From an uncultured Pelagibacteraceae bacterium (GTDB lineage Bacteria > Pseudomonadota > Alphaproteobacteria > Pelagibacterales > Pelagibacteraceae), in NCBI GenBank assembly GCA_902527215.1, contig CABZOF010000001.1:1-64000 (forward strand): a DNA stretch of 64,000 bases. The letters are read 5' to 3'. Shown in pieces: positions 16,414 through 25,058 of this stretch. Each line of letters starts with the position of its first letter. Position 1 is the stretch's first letter. A program made the position numbers and the translations under genes. The notes beneath the pieces are model-generated. The model was not told where the DNA came from, searched no databases, and saw only the letters and a program-made list of their open reading frames with translations.

Positions 16414-17310
16414 TTGAGTAAAATTATGGATTTCTTTAATAAAATTCCTGTAATGGATCGAACAGCTTTAAGAGAGCTTAAAAAAGGAATAGACTCTAGT
16501 TTTAAAGAATTTTCAAGAGCCTATGGAGATGGAATTGAAGGTTTTTTTGATCCACTTTTGCATTTTTTAATTTGGTTGGAAAAATTATTAGTCAATAGTC
16601 CTTGGCCATTAGTAATAGGTGTATTTGCTTTGTTGGCATGGATTGGATCAAGAAGTATTAAACTGGTAATAGGTACAATAGTTTGTTTTATGATTATTGG
16701 TTATTTTGGAATGTGGAAAAACTGTATGGCTACTGTTGCAATAATATCTGTTTCAACATTAGTTTGTATTGTAGTCGGTATTCCAATTGGTGTGTTAATG
16801 TCTAAATCAAGCAGAGCAGAAAAAGCAATTTTACCCGTTTTGGATATGATGCAAACTATTCCAAGTTTCGTTTACCTTATACCTATAATTATGCTTTTAG
16901 GTATTGGAAAAGTGCCTGGTTTATTGGCAGTTTGTATTTATGCTTTACCACCGGTAGTAAGGCTGACAAATCTTGGAATAAGAGAAGTAGATAAAGAAAC
17001 ACTTGAGGCAAGTGAGGCTTTTGGTGCAACTCCAATGCAAAAATTAAAATCTGTACAAATACCATTGTCGTTACCAACAATTTTTGCTGGAATTAACCAA
17101 ACAATTATGATGGCTTTAGCTATGGTGGTAATTGCATCAATGATAGGCGTTAAAGGTCTGGGAGTGCCTATTTTGCAAGCTATTTCTAATCAATATCTAG
17201 CACTTGGAATGATGAATGGTTTAGCAATAGTGGCTCTAGCAATCATCTTTGACAGAGTTACACAGCAGTATGGTCAAAGAATTCAAAAACACAGAGGTCA
17301 GAAAAAGTAA
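16414..17310 (+). CDS. Betaine-type ABC transporter permease
   Basis: 298 aa when read from the TTG at 16414; the ATG at 16426 (MDFFNKIPVMDR) is at least as likely, since the TTG abuts the stem-loop. It has a soluble N-terminus, then six or so membrane helices. The permease EAA motif reads EASEAFGATPMQKLKSVQIP (about residues 194-213), coupling to an ATPase. The family is OpuAB/ProW. The next gene is a MetF homologue, so the ATPase must be encoded elsewhere or shared, for instance with the OpuAA-type protein at 48347-49378. Confidence 0.85.
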   Translation: MSKIMDFFNKIPVMDRTALRELKKGIDSSFKEFSRAYGDGIEGFFDPLLHFLIWLEKLLVNSPWPLVIGVFALLAWIGSRSIKLVIGTIVCFMIIGYFGMWKNCMATVAIISVSTLVCIVVGIPIGVLMSKSSRAEKAILPVLDMMQTIPSFVYLIPIIMLLGIGKVPGLLAVCIYALPPVVRLTNLGIREVDKETLEASEAFGATPMQKLKSVQIPLSLPTIFAGINQTIMMALAMVVIASMIGVKGLGVPILQAISNQYLALGMMNGLAIVALAIIFDRVTQQYGQRIQKHRGQKK

Positions 17311-17372
17311 CCCTGACACTTTGATCTAATATTTATCTAGACAGTTATTTTAAAATAAATAATTATTAATTA

Positions 17373-18101
17373 ATGAATTTTTCATTAGAAATTGGACCTC
17401 ACACTGATCTTGATACTTTGCCAAGTGTGAAAGATGTATATGTCACAATGCTACCTGGAGGTGATTATAAGGAAACTGCTGACAAGTCTGGAGATTTGGT
17501 AAAAAAAGGTTTTAACCCAGTTCCTCATTTTCCAGCTAGATCAATTAATAGCGAAAGTGAATTAAAAGAGTATGTTTTAAGATGTAAAGATTTAGGTGTA
17601 AAACAAGTTCTAGTTATTGGAGGTAGTCGGGAACCAATTGGAAAATTTGATAGCTCCTATCAGATATTAGAAACAGGATATTTTGATGGGATAAAGATCG
17701 GAATCGCTGGACATCCTGAGGGGAGTCCTGATATATCCGATTCAGATTTAGAAAAAGCTATGATAGATAAAAAGCCTTATGCTGATTATATAGTTACTCA
17801 ATGGTTACTTGATGCTCAGCCTATCGTTGATTTTATTTCTAAACAAACGATACCAGTTCATGTTGGGATAACTGGGCCAATGAAAATTTCAAGCTTAATA
17901 AAGTTTGCAAATATTGTAGGGGCAAAAAATTCCATTAACTTTCTTAAATCTAATTTTACTAAGGCATTAGATTTATTGAAACCTAAAGACCCTAATGATC
18001 TAATTGGGAAAGTTAAATCGCATACTGATTATTTTCACATTTATACATTCGGCGGCTTGAAGGAAACAAACAAGTGGTTGAAGGAGAATAACTATGTCTA
18101 A
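17373..18101 (+). CDS. Methylenetetrahydrofolate reductase-like protein
   Basis: 242 aa, shorter than MetF (about 290 aa). TIM-barrel MTHFR features: FNPVPHFPARSINSESELKEYV (substrate-loop HxxAR region), VKQVLVIGGSREPIGKF, and IGIAGHPEGSPDISD, which corresponds to the conserved AGYPExH region, followed by TQWLLDA and PVHVGITGP. FMN-dependent interconversion of 5-methyl- and 5,10-methylene-THF is expected. It overlaps the DmdA-family gene by 8 bases (ATGTCTAA), strongly suggesting it oxidises the methyl-THF formed by that enzyme rather than making methionine. Confidence 0.8.
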   Translation: MNFSLEIGPHTDLDTLPSVKDVYVTMLPGGDYKETADKSGDLVKKGFNPVPHFPARSINSESELKEYVLRCKDLGVKQVLVIGGSREPIGKFDSSYQILETGYFDGIKIGIAGHPEGSPDISDSDLEKAMIDKKPYADYIVTQWLLDAQPIVDFISKQTIPVHVGITGPMKISSLIKFANIVGAKNSINFLKSNFTKALDLLKPKDPNDLIGKVKSHTDYFHIYTFGGLKETNKWLKENNYV

Positions 18102-19452
18102 AGAATTTGACTATAGTAAGCTAAGACACGTAACATCAGTAGATCAATCTGATAGAAAAGTGCCTTATAATTTAAGACAAAGCGGACCAACAAAAGTTGA
18201 AATGTTAATTTCAACACGTGTAAGAAAATCACCATATTGGCATTTATCAATGCAAGCTGGTTGTTGGAGAGCAACTGTATACAATCGTATTTATCATCCA
18301 AGAGGCTATGTAAAACCTGAAGATGGTGGTGCAATGGTCGAGTATGATGCAATTGTTAATCATGTAACAATGTGGAATGTTGCTGTTGAAAGACAAATTA
18401 GAGTAAAGGGTCCTGATGCAGAAAAATTTGTAGACTATGTAATTACAAGAGATGCTACAAAAATCTCTCCAATGAGAGCAAGATATGTAATTCTTTGCAA
18501 TGCATATGGCGGCGTATTAAATGATCCCATACTTTTAAGATTATCAAAAGACGAATTTTGGTTCAGTTTATCTGATAGTGATATAGGACTTTATTTACAA
18601 GGGGTAAACTCTGATGAGAGATTTAATGTAGAAATAGATGAAATAGATGTAAGTCCGGTTCAAATTCAAGGGCCAAAGTCAAAAGCATTAATGAAAGATT
18701 TATGTGGAGATCAAGTTGATTTTGACAATATGCCATTCTACGGTTTAGCAGAGGCAAAAATCGGTGGAAGAAGTTGTGTGATATCTCAATCAGGATTTTC
18801 AGGTGAAGCTGGGTACGAAATTTATTTAAGAGAATGTACTTTATATGCTGAAGATATGTGGAATGCAGTTCTTGAAGCAGGAAAAAAACATAGCCTAATG
18901 GTTATTGCCCCTGCGCACCATAGAAGAATTCAAGCTGGAATTCTTTCTTGGGGTCAAGACATGGACAATCAACATAATCCTTTTCAATGTAATTTAGGTT
19001 ATCAAGTATCATTATCTGGAAAAGGAGAATGGAATAAGAAAGCAGATTACGTAGGTAAGAAAGCTCTTGAAAAAATGAAAGCTGATTTAAAAGCAGGTCA
19101 CAAACCATACAAACTTCAATTAGTTGGTCTTGAATTAGGTGGAAAACCAATTGAGGAATATGCTCCTGACTTTTGGCTAATTTCAGATGAGGGTGGTGGA
19201 GAACCTATAGGCTTTATTACTTCCCCTTGGTATCATCCTGAAAAAAAACAGAACATCGCTATGGGCTATGTGCCATTTGATGGAACATTGAACGCAAATG
19301 GATTTCCAAAAGGAAAAGTAGGATCTAAGTTTAAGGTACATTTGCCAGAGAAATATTCTGAAACTCCAGGTAAACCTGTTGATGCAGTAATAGTAGATAT
19401 ACCATTTAAAGAATCTTACAACGCAAATACAAGAGAAGTTGTAAAAGGTTAA
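18094..19452 (+). CDS. DmdA-family tetrahydrofolate-dependent demethylase (GcvT fold)
   Basis: 452 aa, longer than classical DmdA (about 365-370 aa). Compared with the Ruegeria DMSP demethylase from memory, characteristic segments recur: ISTRVRKSPY, TVYNRIYHP, MWNVAVERQIRVKGPDA, GGVLNDPILLRLSKDEFWFSL in two parts, VSPVQIQGPKS and GILSWGQDMDNQHNPFQC. These are DmdA-like rather than GcvT- or LigM-like. Expected chemistry is methyl transfer from an onium or ether substrate to THF giving 5-methyl-THF. The extra length lies in an N-terminal extension and a C-terminal insertion (about residues 315-380). The true substrate (DMSP, another sulfonium or a methoxy compound) is unknown. It is coupled to the MetF-like gene. 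Confidence 0.75.
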   Translation: MSKEFDYSKLRHVTSVDQSDRKVPYNLRQSGPTKVEMLISTRVRKSPYWHLSMQAGCWRATVYNRIYHPRGYVKPEDGGAMVEYDAIVNHVTMWNVAVERQIRVKGPDAEKFVDYVITRDATKISPMRARYVILCNAYGGVLNDPILLRLSKDEFWFSLSDSDIGLYLQGVNSDERFNVEIDEIDVSPVQIQGPKSKALMKDLCGDQVDFDNMPFYGLAEAKIGGRSCVISQSGFSGEAGYEIYLRECTLYAEDMWNAVLEAGKKHSLMVIAPAHHRRIQAGILSWGQDMDNQHNPFQCNLGYQVSLSGKGEWNKKADYVGKKALEKMKADLKAGHKPYKLQLVGLELGGKPIEEYAPDFWLISDEGGGEPIGFITSPWYHPEKKQNIAMGYVPFDGTLNANGFPKGKVGSKFKVHLPEKYSETPGKPVDAVIVDIPFKESYNANTREVVKG

Positions 19453-19462
19453 ATAACTTTAA

Positions 19463-19483
19463 GGGAGGAGTTTAACTCCTCTC
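19463..19483 (+). terminator. Intergenic stem-loop after the DmdA-family gene
   Basis: GGGAGGAGT (19463-19471) pairs with ACTCCTCTC (19475-19483) around a TTA loop, 9 pairs with one G-U. It is followed by TAATTAAAATG without a strong T-run, so it may be a weak terminator. The 5' arm also contains a GGAGG that could look like a ribosome site, but it is about 23 bases from the next start codon. Confidence 0.5.
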
Positions 19484-19491
19484 TAATTAAA

Positions 19492-20037
19492 ATGTTCGCA
19501 CAATTTTTAGAAATTTTTTTTAAATCTTTAAAATTAGATAAAAGCTTATACAGAGATAATAAATACTTTGGTGAGGCTGCAATCTATTTTGCTGGTCTTG
19601 TAATGATACTTGATGGTGTGGCTGGAGCAGTAGCGGCAAATTCAATTGTGAGAACATCAATTGGTATCTCAGGTTTAACAGCTCTTTTAACATGGTTCGT
19701 TTGGGCTATATTTATTTTTGTAATTGGAGTAAAAATTTTTCCAGATAAAGGGAGCAAAGTTCCTTTTAAAAAAATTTTAATAGCTGTGGGATACGCACAT
19801 GCACCAGGTTTAATAAGGTTTTTTGCAGTTACACCTGACTTAGTACTGCCAATTATTTTTCTTACTCAATTTTGGATTTTTGCATCTCTTATAATATCAA
19901 CTAAACAAATTTTGAATTTAAAATCAAATTTAAAATCATTTGGAATAGTATTTTTATCTTTCCTAATAATAGCTTTTTTATCTATAACATTCATAATTAA
20001 TAGGATGAATTCAATTCCAATTAGTAATATAAGCTAA
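19492..20037 (+). CDS. Yip1-like integral membrane protein
   Basis: 181 aa with about five predicted hydrophobic segments: around residues 30-50, 57-80, 95-115, 122-140 and 150-172. Composition and layout (FKSLKLDKSLYRD at the start, then AAIYFAGLVMILDG) fit the Yip1/YIF1 family of small bacterial membrane proteins of unknown function. Only a stem-loop separates it from the DmdA-family gene. Its end overlaps, tail to tail, the stop of the small zinc-ribbon gene on the other strand by a few bases. Confidence 0.65.
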   Translation: MFAQFLEIFFKSLKLDKSLYRDNKYFGEAAIYFAGLVMILDGVAGAVAANSIVRTSIGISGLTALLTWFVWAIFIFVIGVKIFPDKGSKVPFKKILIAVGYAHAPGLIRFFAVTPDLVLPIIFLTQFWIFASLIISTKQILNLKSNLKSFGIVFLSFLIIAFLSITFIINRMNSIPISNIS

Positions 20038-20201
20038 AAAGGAAAAATAGTTTTGGATGTTCTGCAAGATTTGCATATTTTAAAACCAGTAAGGAATAAA
20101 TTTTGAGTTACACTTTCATCTTCTTTTTTACACTCTTCACAAATATCATTTAAATCTGCTTCTAAATTTTTATTTAATTCTACATCATATTCTTTAGTCA
20201 T
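20034..20201 (-). CDS. 55-aa zinc-ribbon microprotein
   Basis: A short frame starting ATGACTAAAGAATATGAT at 20201. The product has an acidic N-terminal half and two CxxC pairs, CEEC at residues 21-24 and CKSC at 43-46, spaced 18 residues apart as in a treble-clef or zinc ribbon. Its start codon overlaps the stop of the DUF3726-like gene by 8 bases (ATGACTAA), so it is translationally coupled and is very likely a real gene. Function unknown. It closes the four-gene operon that begins with the M19-like protein. Confidence 0.75.
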   Translation of the reverse strand: MTKEYDVELNKNLEADLNDICEECKKEDESVTQNLFLTGFKICKSCRTSKTIFPF

Positions 20202-20802
20202 TATCTGTTAATCCAGCTCCTGCGGTTCGTTCCCTCGATTTATCACTTTCATCGACGTAAGTTTTTAGAGATAAATTATAAATTTCAGACCAGTCATCTT
20301 CGGTAAAACTATTCTTATTATCTAAAAATTTTAAGTTAATTTTATCTGATTTTTCTAATACGTCTCCTGTTAGATAGTTCGAATAAATAGACTCGTTAAA
20401 ATTAAATAAAAATTCTTTATCATCCATCTTTAAAAAAATTCTCTTACCAATAATTTCTGAAGTTCTGCTCACAAATGATAAAAATATAAGTGGAAAAGCA
20501 ATCTTATTTATTTCAATTTCATTGAATTTAGATATTGATGAAGATTGATCAAAAAAATTTAATCCAGATAATATAGGACAATAAAAAGTCTTTGCAGTAT
20601 TTGAGGCCGATATTTCATCTATATTTTCAAAATTACTAATTTTATAAATTTTAAAGTATTGGTTTAAATTTTTAAGACCTGGTAGTCCAAACATTTCTAA
20701 TAATCGAATATTTTTTCCAACCTCCTCTGATACTCCCCAAGAAAAACCAATAGCTTTAGATGCTTTTTTTGTAGTTACTTCTATTTCACTAAAGCTTCTC
20801 AT
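20194..20802 (-). CDS. DUF3726-like protein of unknown function
   Basis: 202 aa. The N-terminus (FSEIEVTTKKASKAIGFSWG then VSEEVGKNIRLLEMFGLPGL) matches my recollection of the DUF3726 family, whose members start with a helix bearing AxGxxWGxAEE-type residues. The rest is mixed alpha/beta without recognisable catalytic motifs; the C-terminal RERTAGAGLTDND is unusually polar. It sits between the 551-aa unknown gene (4 bases away) and the microprotein (8-base overlap). The family assignment is moderate; no biochemical function is known to me. Confidence 0.55.
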   Translation of the reverse strand: MRSFSEIEVTTKKASKAIGFSWGVSEEVGKNIRLLEMFGLPGLKNLNQYFKIYKISNFENIDEISASNTAKTFYCPILSGLNFFDQSSSISKFNEIEINKIAFPLIFLSFVSRTSEIIGKRIFLKMDDKEFLFNFNESIYSNYLTGDVLEKSDKINLKFLDNKNSFTEDDWSEIYNLSLKTYVDESDKSRERTAGAGLTDND

Positions 20803-20806
20803 TTAT

Positions 20807-22462
20807 TTATGATTTATAAATCCATTTATCATCAAAATTTCCCAATTCTGAAGGCAAAGGTGCTCCTTGGAACATGCAAATACGCAACCATTTATCTGAT
20901 CTAGGATCAAACTTTATAGCTCCAAAAAATGATAATTTTAGTCTTAACATATCAATTGGAACTAGTTTGGACCCAATTGTATTGTCTTGGATTTCTGAAT
21001 AAGGAAACTTTTCCGCAATAAATGCTCTTCTGACAACATGTCTTAAATGATTATTATCTTTTAAGAATTTTCCAATTTTAGAACTATTTTTTTTTGTAAA
21101 TACAGCTTCATAAAGTTTATTTATGTCTCTTGCTATTGCCAAAGGTTGTTCTAAATCAGATCCCTCATCAATATATCTGTCTCCTATTCTAGGTTCTTCT
21201 TTATTTTTTGATATAAACCAAAAGTTTTGATTATTTTCGTCTTTTAAAAAATCAATTTTAAGTATTTCAGAATATTTATTTTCTAATATGTTTCTTAAAT
21301 CTTCAATAGTTCTATAAACAGGAATGTTAAAATGCTCTTCCTCATCAGAACTCATTTGGGTTATCAATGGATTAACTATGTCATCAAATGGCTCCATCAT
21401 CATAGATACAATATATTCTATACATTCATCATTTAAATTTTCATCTGACCAGTTGTAAATTTGATTAAATTGGTATGAATTTTTAAATTTAAAATCTTCT
21501 TTCATAAATTTTATAAACTTTTTTAAATCTTCAATTAAACCTTTGATTTTTTCTTTTTGAAATTCGCTATCAGTATGCCAACTGGTTATATTCTTTAAAG
21601 ATTTAATTAGGCAATTATAAAAAATATCAATCTCATTTTTTGAAACTTGCTCTATTTCTCTTATTTGTTTTAAAGCAGTTTCTCTTGCATGTATCCAATT
21701 ATTCAACAAAGTAGGATGATTAACAATAAAAGGAGCCATACCAAGGCCAGTGGAATTTCCTATTCCTAAGTTTCTGCTAATTGCAGGATCTAATTCTACT
21801 GCTAGTTTTGGATTTTTATTTTTTGCAATATGATTAACCTGATCAAATGTAAATTGTCTAACGAGATAAACTAGCATCATCTCTAATCTAAAAGGTCCTC
21901 TGATTTCCTCTCTATTTTTAATTCTAAACCTGTCCGCTAAACCAAATTTTCCTGATCCATAAACTGCTGTTGTTCTATATAAATACCCGACCTTTGATAA
22001 AATTTCTTTATTAGGCTGTTCTCCATTTGATAAACTTTCAACCACATGGTCAAAAACTCTAACTGACTTGTTAGCTCTTGATAACGTTAATTCCTTATAC
22101 GAAAGTCTTCCTACCTCTTGTTTTGGAACATTATTGTTAAGTCTATCTATGTCTTCTTTTGAAGGAATTCCATCAAATAAGGTAAAAGCGGCATCCCACT
22201 TAGTGGCTATTACTCTATCTGATCTTTCGTCATCTTTGATTTCGTTAGCAAAACAAATGAGAGAATATGTTCTTTTGTTTTTTGTAAATGAATAAACTGC
22301 TCTACCATGTCCTTTGTCATTTAGTTGAAATAAATCTCGGCTATATTTCCAATCTTTAAATTCAGATAAAAAAGATCTTAGAAATGATAATTTTGATTGA
22401 TGAAAAGATCCCAATTTAGATAGTTTCATCAAAAATTTTGGATCTCTTAATCTTATTTCCAT
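20807..22462 (-). CDS. Large conserved-looking protein of unknown function (551 aa)
   Basis: 551 aa, soluble, lysine/asparagine rich, no signal peptide and no membrane helices. Segments that look structured and likely conserved are SFTKNKRTYSLICFANEIKDDERSDRVIA (split around residues 55-85), VGYLYRTTAVYGSGKFGLADR (about 165-185), RGPFRLEMMLVYLVRQFTFDQ, DPAISRNLGIGNSTGLGMAPF (about 227-247) and HARETALKQI. The glycine-rich NLGIGNSTGLGMAPF could be a ligand loop. I do not recognise the family. It overlaps the M19-like gene by one base and is followed after 4 bases by the DUF3726-like gene, so the three products probably share a pathway. Confidence 0.7.
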   Translation of the reverse strand: MEIRLRDPKFLMKLSKLGSFHQSKLSFLRSFLSEFKDWKYSRDLFQLNDKGHGRAVYSFTKNKRTYSLICFANEIKDDERSDRVIATKWDAAFTLFDGIPSKEDIDRLNNNVPKQEVGRLSYKELTLSRANKSVRVFDHVVESLSNGEQPNKEILSKVGYLYRTTAVYGSGKFGLADRFRIKNREEIRGPFRLEMMLVYLVRQFTFDQVNHIAKNKNPKLAVELDPAISRNLGIGNSTGLGMAPFIVNHPTLLNNWIHARETALKQIREIEQVSKNEIDIFYNCLIKSLKNITSWHTDSEFQKEKIKGLIEDLKKFIKFMKEDFKFKNSYQFNQIYNWSDENLNDECIEYIVSMMMEPFDDIVNPLITQMSSDEEEHFNIPVYRTIEDLRNILENKYSEILKIDFLKDENNQNFWFISKNKEEPRIGDRYIDEGSDLEQPLAIARDINKLYEAVFTKKNSSKIGKFLKDNNHLRHVVRRAFIAEKFPYSEIQDNTIGSKLVPIDMLRLKLSFFGAIKFDPRSDKWLRICMFQGAPLPSELGNFDDKWIYKS

Positions 22463-23430
22463 TAATTAATTCCTTTATAAAAATTAAACCAATTATTTCC
22501 TAAAATTCCTTCTACTTCTTGCTTATTAAAACCAACTTTTTTTAATCCACTTTCTAAATTATCAAACCCTCTAGCATCCAAAAACCAGTCAGGTTGTTTT
22601 GGAAATCCAGGTTTTTTTTCACTTCCCTCTCCATAATTTGTACTTTTAGACCAAGTTCCATTTCTCATCCATTCAACAACACTGTCAGGTTGGTTCAAAC
22701 AAAGATCTGATCCAATACCAATATTTTTTACTCCCATTATTTCTGCAGTTTTAGCAACCATTTCACAAAAGCTTTCTAATTTACAATTTGTTCCATCTTT
22801 TAAATGATGAGAATATAATGATAAACCTAAGATACCCCCACTTTCAGAAAGTTTCTTTAACAAGAAATCTGATTTATTTCTTAAAGCTTGATGCCAGAAA
22901 GAAGGATTAGCATGAGTAATTGCAATTGGTTTTTCACTTATTTCTATTGCATCCAAAGTACTTTTCTCTGCTGAATGGGACATGTCCACAACTATACCTA
23001 CCCTGTTCATCTCTTTAATTGCTTCTCTTCCAAAATTTGTGACTCCAGAATCATTTTTTTCATAACATCCTGTGGCTAGAAGAGATTGATTATTATAAGT
23101 AAGTTGCATAAATCTACAACCATGCTCATAAACTTTCTCTATTAAATTGATGTCATCCTCAATCGGTGAACAATTTTGGAAACCAAAAAAAATTGCTGTT
23201 TTATTATCTGATTGAGCTTTTGTAATATCCTCAAAAGTTTTTCCTAAGAATATTAGATCTGAATTTTCTTCAAAAAATCTATCCCACTCTTTTACCCTTT
23301 CCAAAAATTCGTCATAATCTTCGTGATATACTAGAGTAACGTGTACTGCATTTAATCCAGCTTCCCTATTGATTAGAAAAATATCTCTAGACCAGTTACA
23401 ATATTGAAGATTGTCAATTCGATAGTTCAT
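22462..23430 (-). CDS. M19 (renal dipeptidase) family protein with altered metal site
   Basis: 322 aa, about the family's usual length. The M19 core is visible: VGIVVDMSHSAEKSTLDAIE (His152), PIAITHANPSFWHQALRNKSD (His173) and IGIGSDLCL (Asp). But the N-terminal HxD zinc motif expected near residue 10 is replaced by QYCNWSRD, and the bridging glutamate position reads FGFQNCSP (Gln85). The same pattern seems to define a proteobacterial subfamily, so it is unlikely to be decay. It may act on a different amide or have one metal. First gene of the operon with the 551-aa unknown. Confidence 0.75.
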   Translation of the reverse strand: MNYRIDNLQYCNWSRDIFLINREAGLNAVHVTLVYHEDYDEFLERVKEWDRFFEENSDLIFLGKTFEDITKAQSDNKTAIFFGFQNCSPIEDDINLIEKVYEHGCRFMQLTYNNQSLLATGCYEKNDSGVTNFGREAIKEMNRVGIVVDMSHSAEKSTLDAIEISEKPIAITHANPSFWHQALRNKSDFLLKKLSESGGILGLSLYSHHLKDGTNCKLESFCEMVAKTAEIMGVKNIGIGSDLCLNQPDSVVEWMRNGTWSKSTNYGEGSEKKPGFPKQPDWFLDARGFDNLESGLKKVGFNKQEVEGILGNNWFNFYKGIN

Positions 23431-23517
23431 ATTTAAAAACCATATAAGTATAATATAATTTGTCGACTAGTTTAAATTTATAGAATATGCTAATCTAAAT
23501 TAATTCAAATTTATATC

Positions 23518-24012
23518 ATGAAAAACAAAAAATATAGTCACAAGGTATCAATTGTTATGGGAAGTAATTCTGATTACTCAACCATGAAATTTTGTGAAAA
23601 AATTCTTAAATTGCTTAAAATTAATTATGAAACAAATATAGTTTCAGCTCATAGAACTCCAGAACGTATGTTTAAATATGCAAAATCTGCTGAAAAAAAT
23701 AATATTTCTGTGATAATTGCTGGAGCAGGAGGATCAGCCCATTTGCCAGGAATGATTGCGTCTCTAACAAGAATTCCAGTAATTGGAGTGCCAATTGAAA
23801 GTAGAAAATTAAAAGGTCTAGATAGTTTACTGTCAATAGCTCAAATGCCAAAAGGTATACCGGTTGGAACTGTAGCAATAGGTACAGATGGAGCAATAAA
23901 TGCCGCATTATATGCAGCTTCAATTATCTCTACCTTTGATATGAGTGTTAAAAATAATCTCAACAAGTGGCGATCTGAACAATCAAATTCTGTTAAAAAA
24001 AAACCTAAATAA
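23518..24012 (+). CDS. purE: N5-carboxyaminoimidazole ribonucleotide mutase
   Basis: 164 aa. Class I PurE motifs are present: VSIVMGSNSDYSTM at the N-terminus, VSAHRTPERMFKYAKSA (the SAHRTP catalytic region) and IAGAGGSAHLPGMIASLTRIPVIGVP. It converts N5-CAIR to CAIR in purine synthesis. It is followed directly by purK (1-base gap between stop and start), the normal pairing in Alphaproteobacteria. The preceding 87-base gap is AT-rich and probably holds the promoter. Confidence 0.95.
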   Translation: MKNKKYSHKVSIVMGSNSDYSTMKFCEKILKLLKINYETNIVSAHRTPERMFKYAKSAEKNNISVIIAGAGGSAHLPGMIASLTRIPVIGVPIESRKLKGLDSLLSIAQMPKGIPVGTVAIGTDGAINAALYAASIISTFDMSVKNNLNKWRSEQSNSVKKKPK

Positions 24013-25056
24013 ATGAGCCAGCCAGTTTTAGGAATAATTGGAGGTGGTCAGCTAGGTAGTATGCTTTCTGAAGCTGCTAAAAAGATAGATATAAAAACTG
24101 TAGTACTTAGTGATGATCCAGATGCGCCTGCCAAAAATTTTTCAAATAAGTTCATATATGGAAAGTATAATGATTCAAAAATTATAACAGAATTTGTTAA
24201 CAGCGTTGATTTAGTTACCTATGAATTTGAAAATATACCTTTTGATATATTAAATGAAATAAATAAATTAAAGAGTGTTTTACCCAAACCAGAAATAAAT
24301 AGTTTAATCCAAAATAGATTAACTGAAAAAGATTTTTTAAATAAAAACAATATTAGAACAACTAACTATGCTTTAATTAAAAATAAAGATGAATTAAAAG
24401 ATAATGAAAATCTTTTGCCAGGGTTACTTAAAACTACTACTCTTGGATATGATGGTAAAGGTCAATATAAATTAAATAGTTTTATTGACATAAATGAAGA
24501 CATTGATTTCACTAAAGAATATATTTTAGAAAAGTTTATTAATTTAAAAAAAGAAATTTCAATTGTCATATGTAGATTTGGAAATCAAAAATATGAAATA
24601 TATGAACCAATTGAGAACGTGCATGAGGATCAAATTTTGAAATATTCAAAAATTCCTGCTGAAATTTCAGAAAAAATAAAGGTAAAATCTAATGAATGGG
24701 CAAAACAAATTGTTGAAGAACTAGATTATATTGGAACCTTATGTGTTGAGTTTTTTATTGATAAAAATGAAAACTTATATGTTAATGAAATTGCACCTAG
24801 AGTTCATAATTCTGGTCATCTAACAATAAACTCACATAATGTTAGTCAATTTGAAAATCATATAAGAGCAGTTTGTGGTTTAAAAAAAATTGACACAAAA
24901 AAATTATATAATGCTCAAATGATTAATCTAATTGGTGATGACATAACAATTTATAGAAATAAAACTTTTAAAGAGAATGAGTTTTTTTATGATTATTTAA
25001 AAAAACAAGTGAAAGCAAAAAGGAAAATGGGACATCTAACAATAATTGAAAAATAA
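24013..25056 (+). CDS. purK: N5-carboxyaminoimidazole ribonucleotide synthase
   Basis: 347 aa ATP-grasp enzyme that carboxylates AIR with bicarbonate and ATP. Visible signatures: LGIIGGGQLGSMLSEAAKK at the N-terminus, LLKTTTLGYDGKGQYKL for the ATP-binding loop, ILEKFINLKKEISIV, and the metal-binding NEIAPRVHNSGHLTI. Length is typical. Its product is the substrate of the upstream PurE. The gene ends convergently with the HMCES-like gene, only 2 bases apart. Confidence 0.95.
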   Translation: MSQPVLGIIGGGQLGSMLSEAAKKIDIKTVVLSDDPDAPAKNFSNKFIYGKYNDSKIITEFVNSVDLVTYEFENIPFDILNEINKLKSVLPKPEINSLIQNRLTEKDFLNKNNIRTTNYALIKNKDELKDNENLLPGLLKTTTLGYDGKGQYKLNSFIDINEDIDFTKEYILEKFINLKKEISIVICRFGNQKYEIYEPIENVHEDQILKYSKIPAEISEKIKVKSNEWAKQIVEELDYIGTLCVEFFIDKNENLYVNEIAPRVHNSGHLTINSHNVSQFENHIRAVCGLKKIDTKKLYNAQMINLIGDDITIYRNKTFKENEFFYDYLKKQVKAKRKMGHLTIIEK

Positions 25057-25058
25057 TT

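Noticed and set aside
17345..17358. TTATTTTAAAATAA palindrome ahead of the MetF-like gene
   Set aside because: Low-complexity palindrome without T-tract or GC pairs; insufficient for a terminator or operator call.
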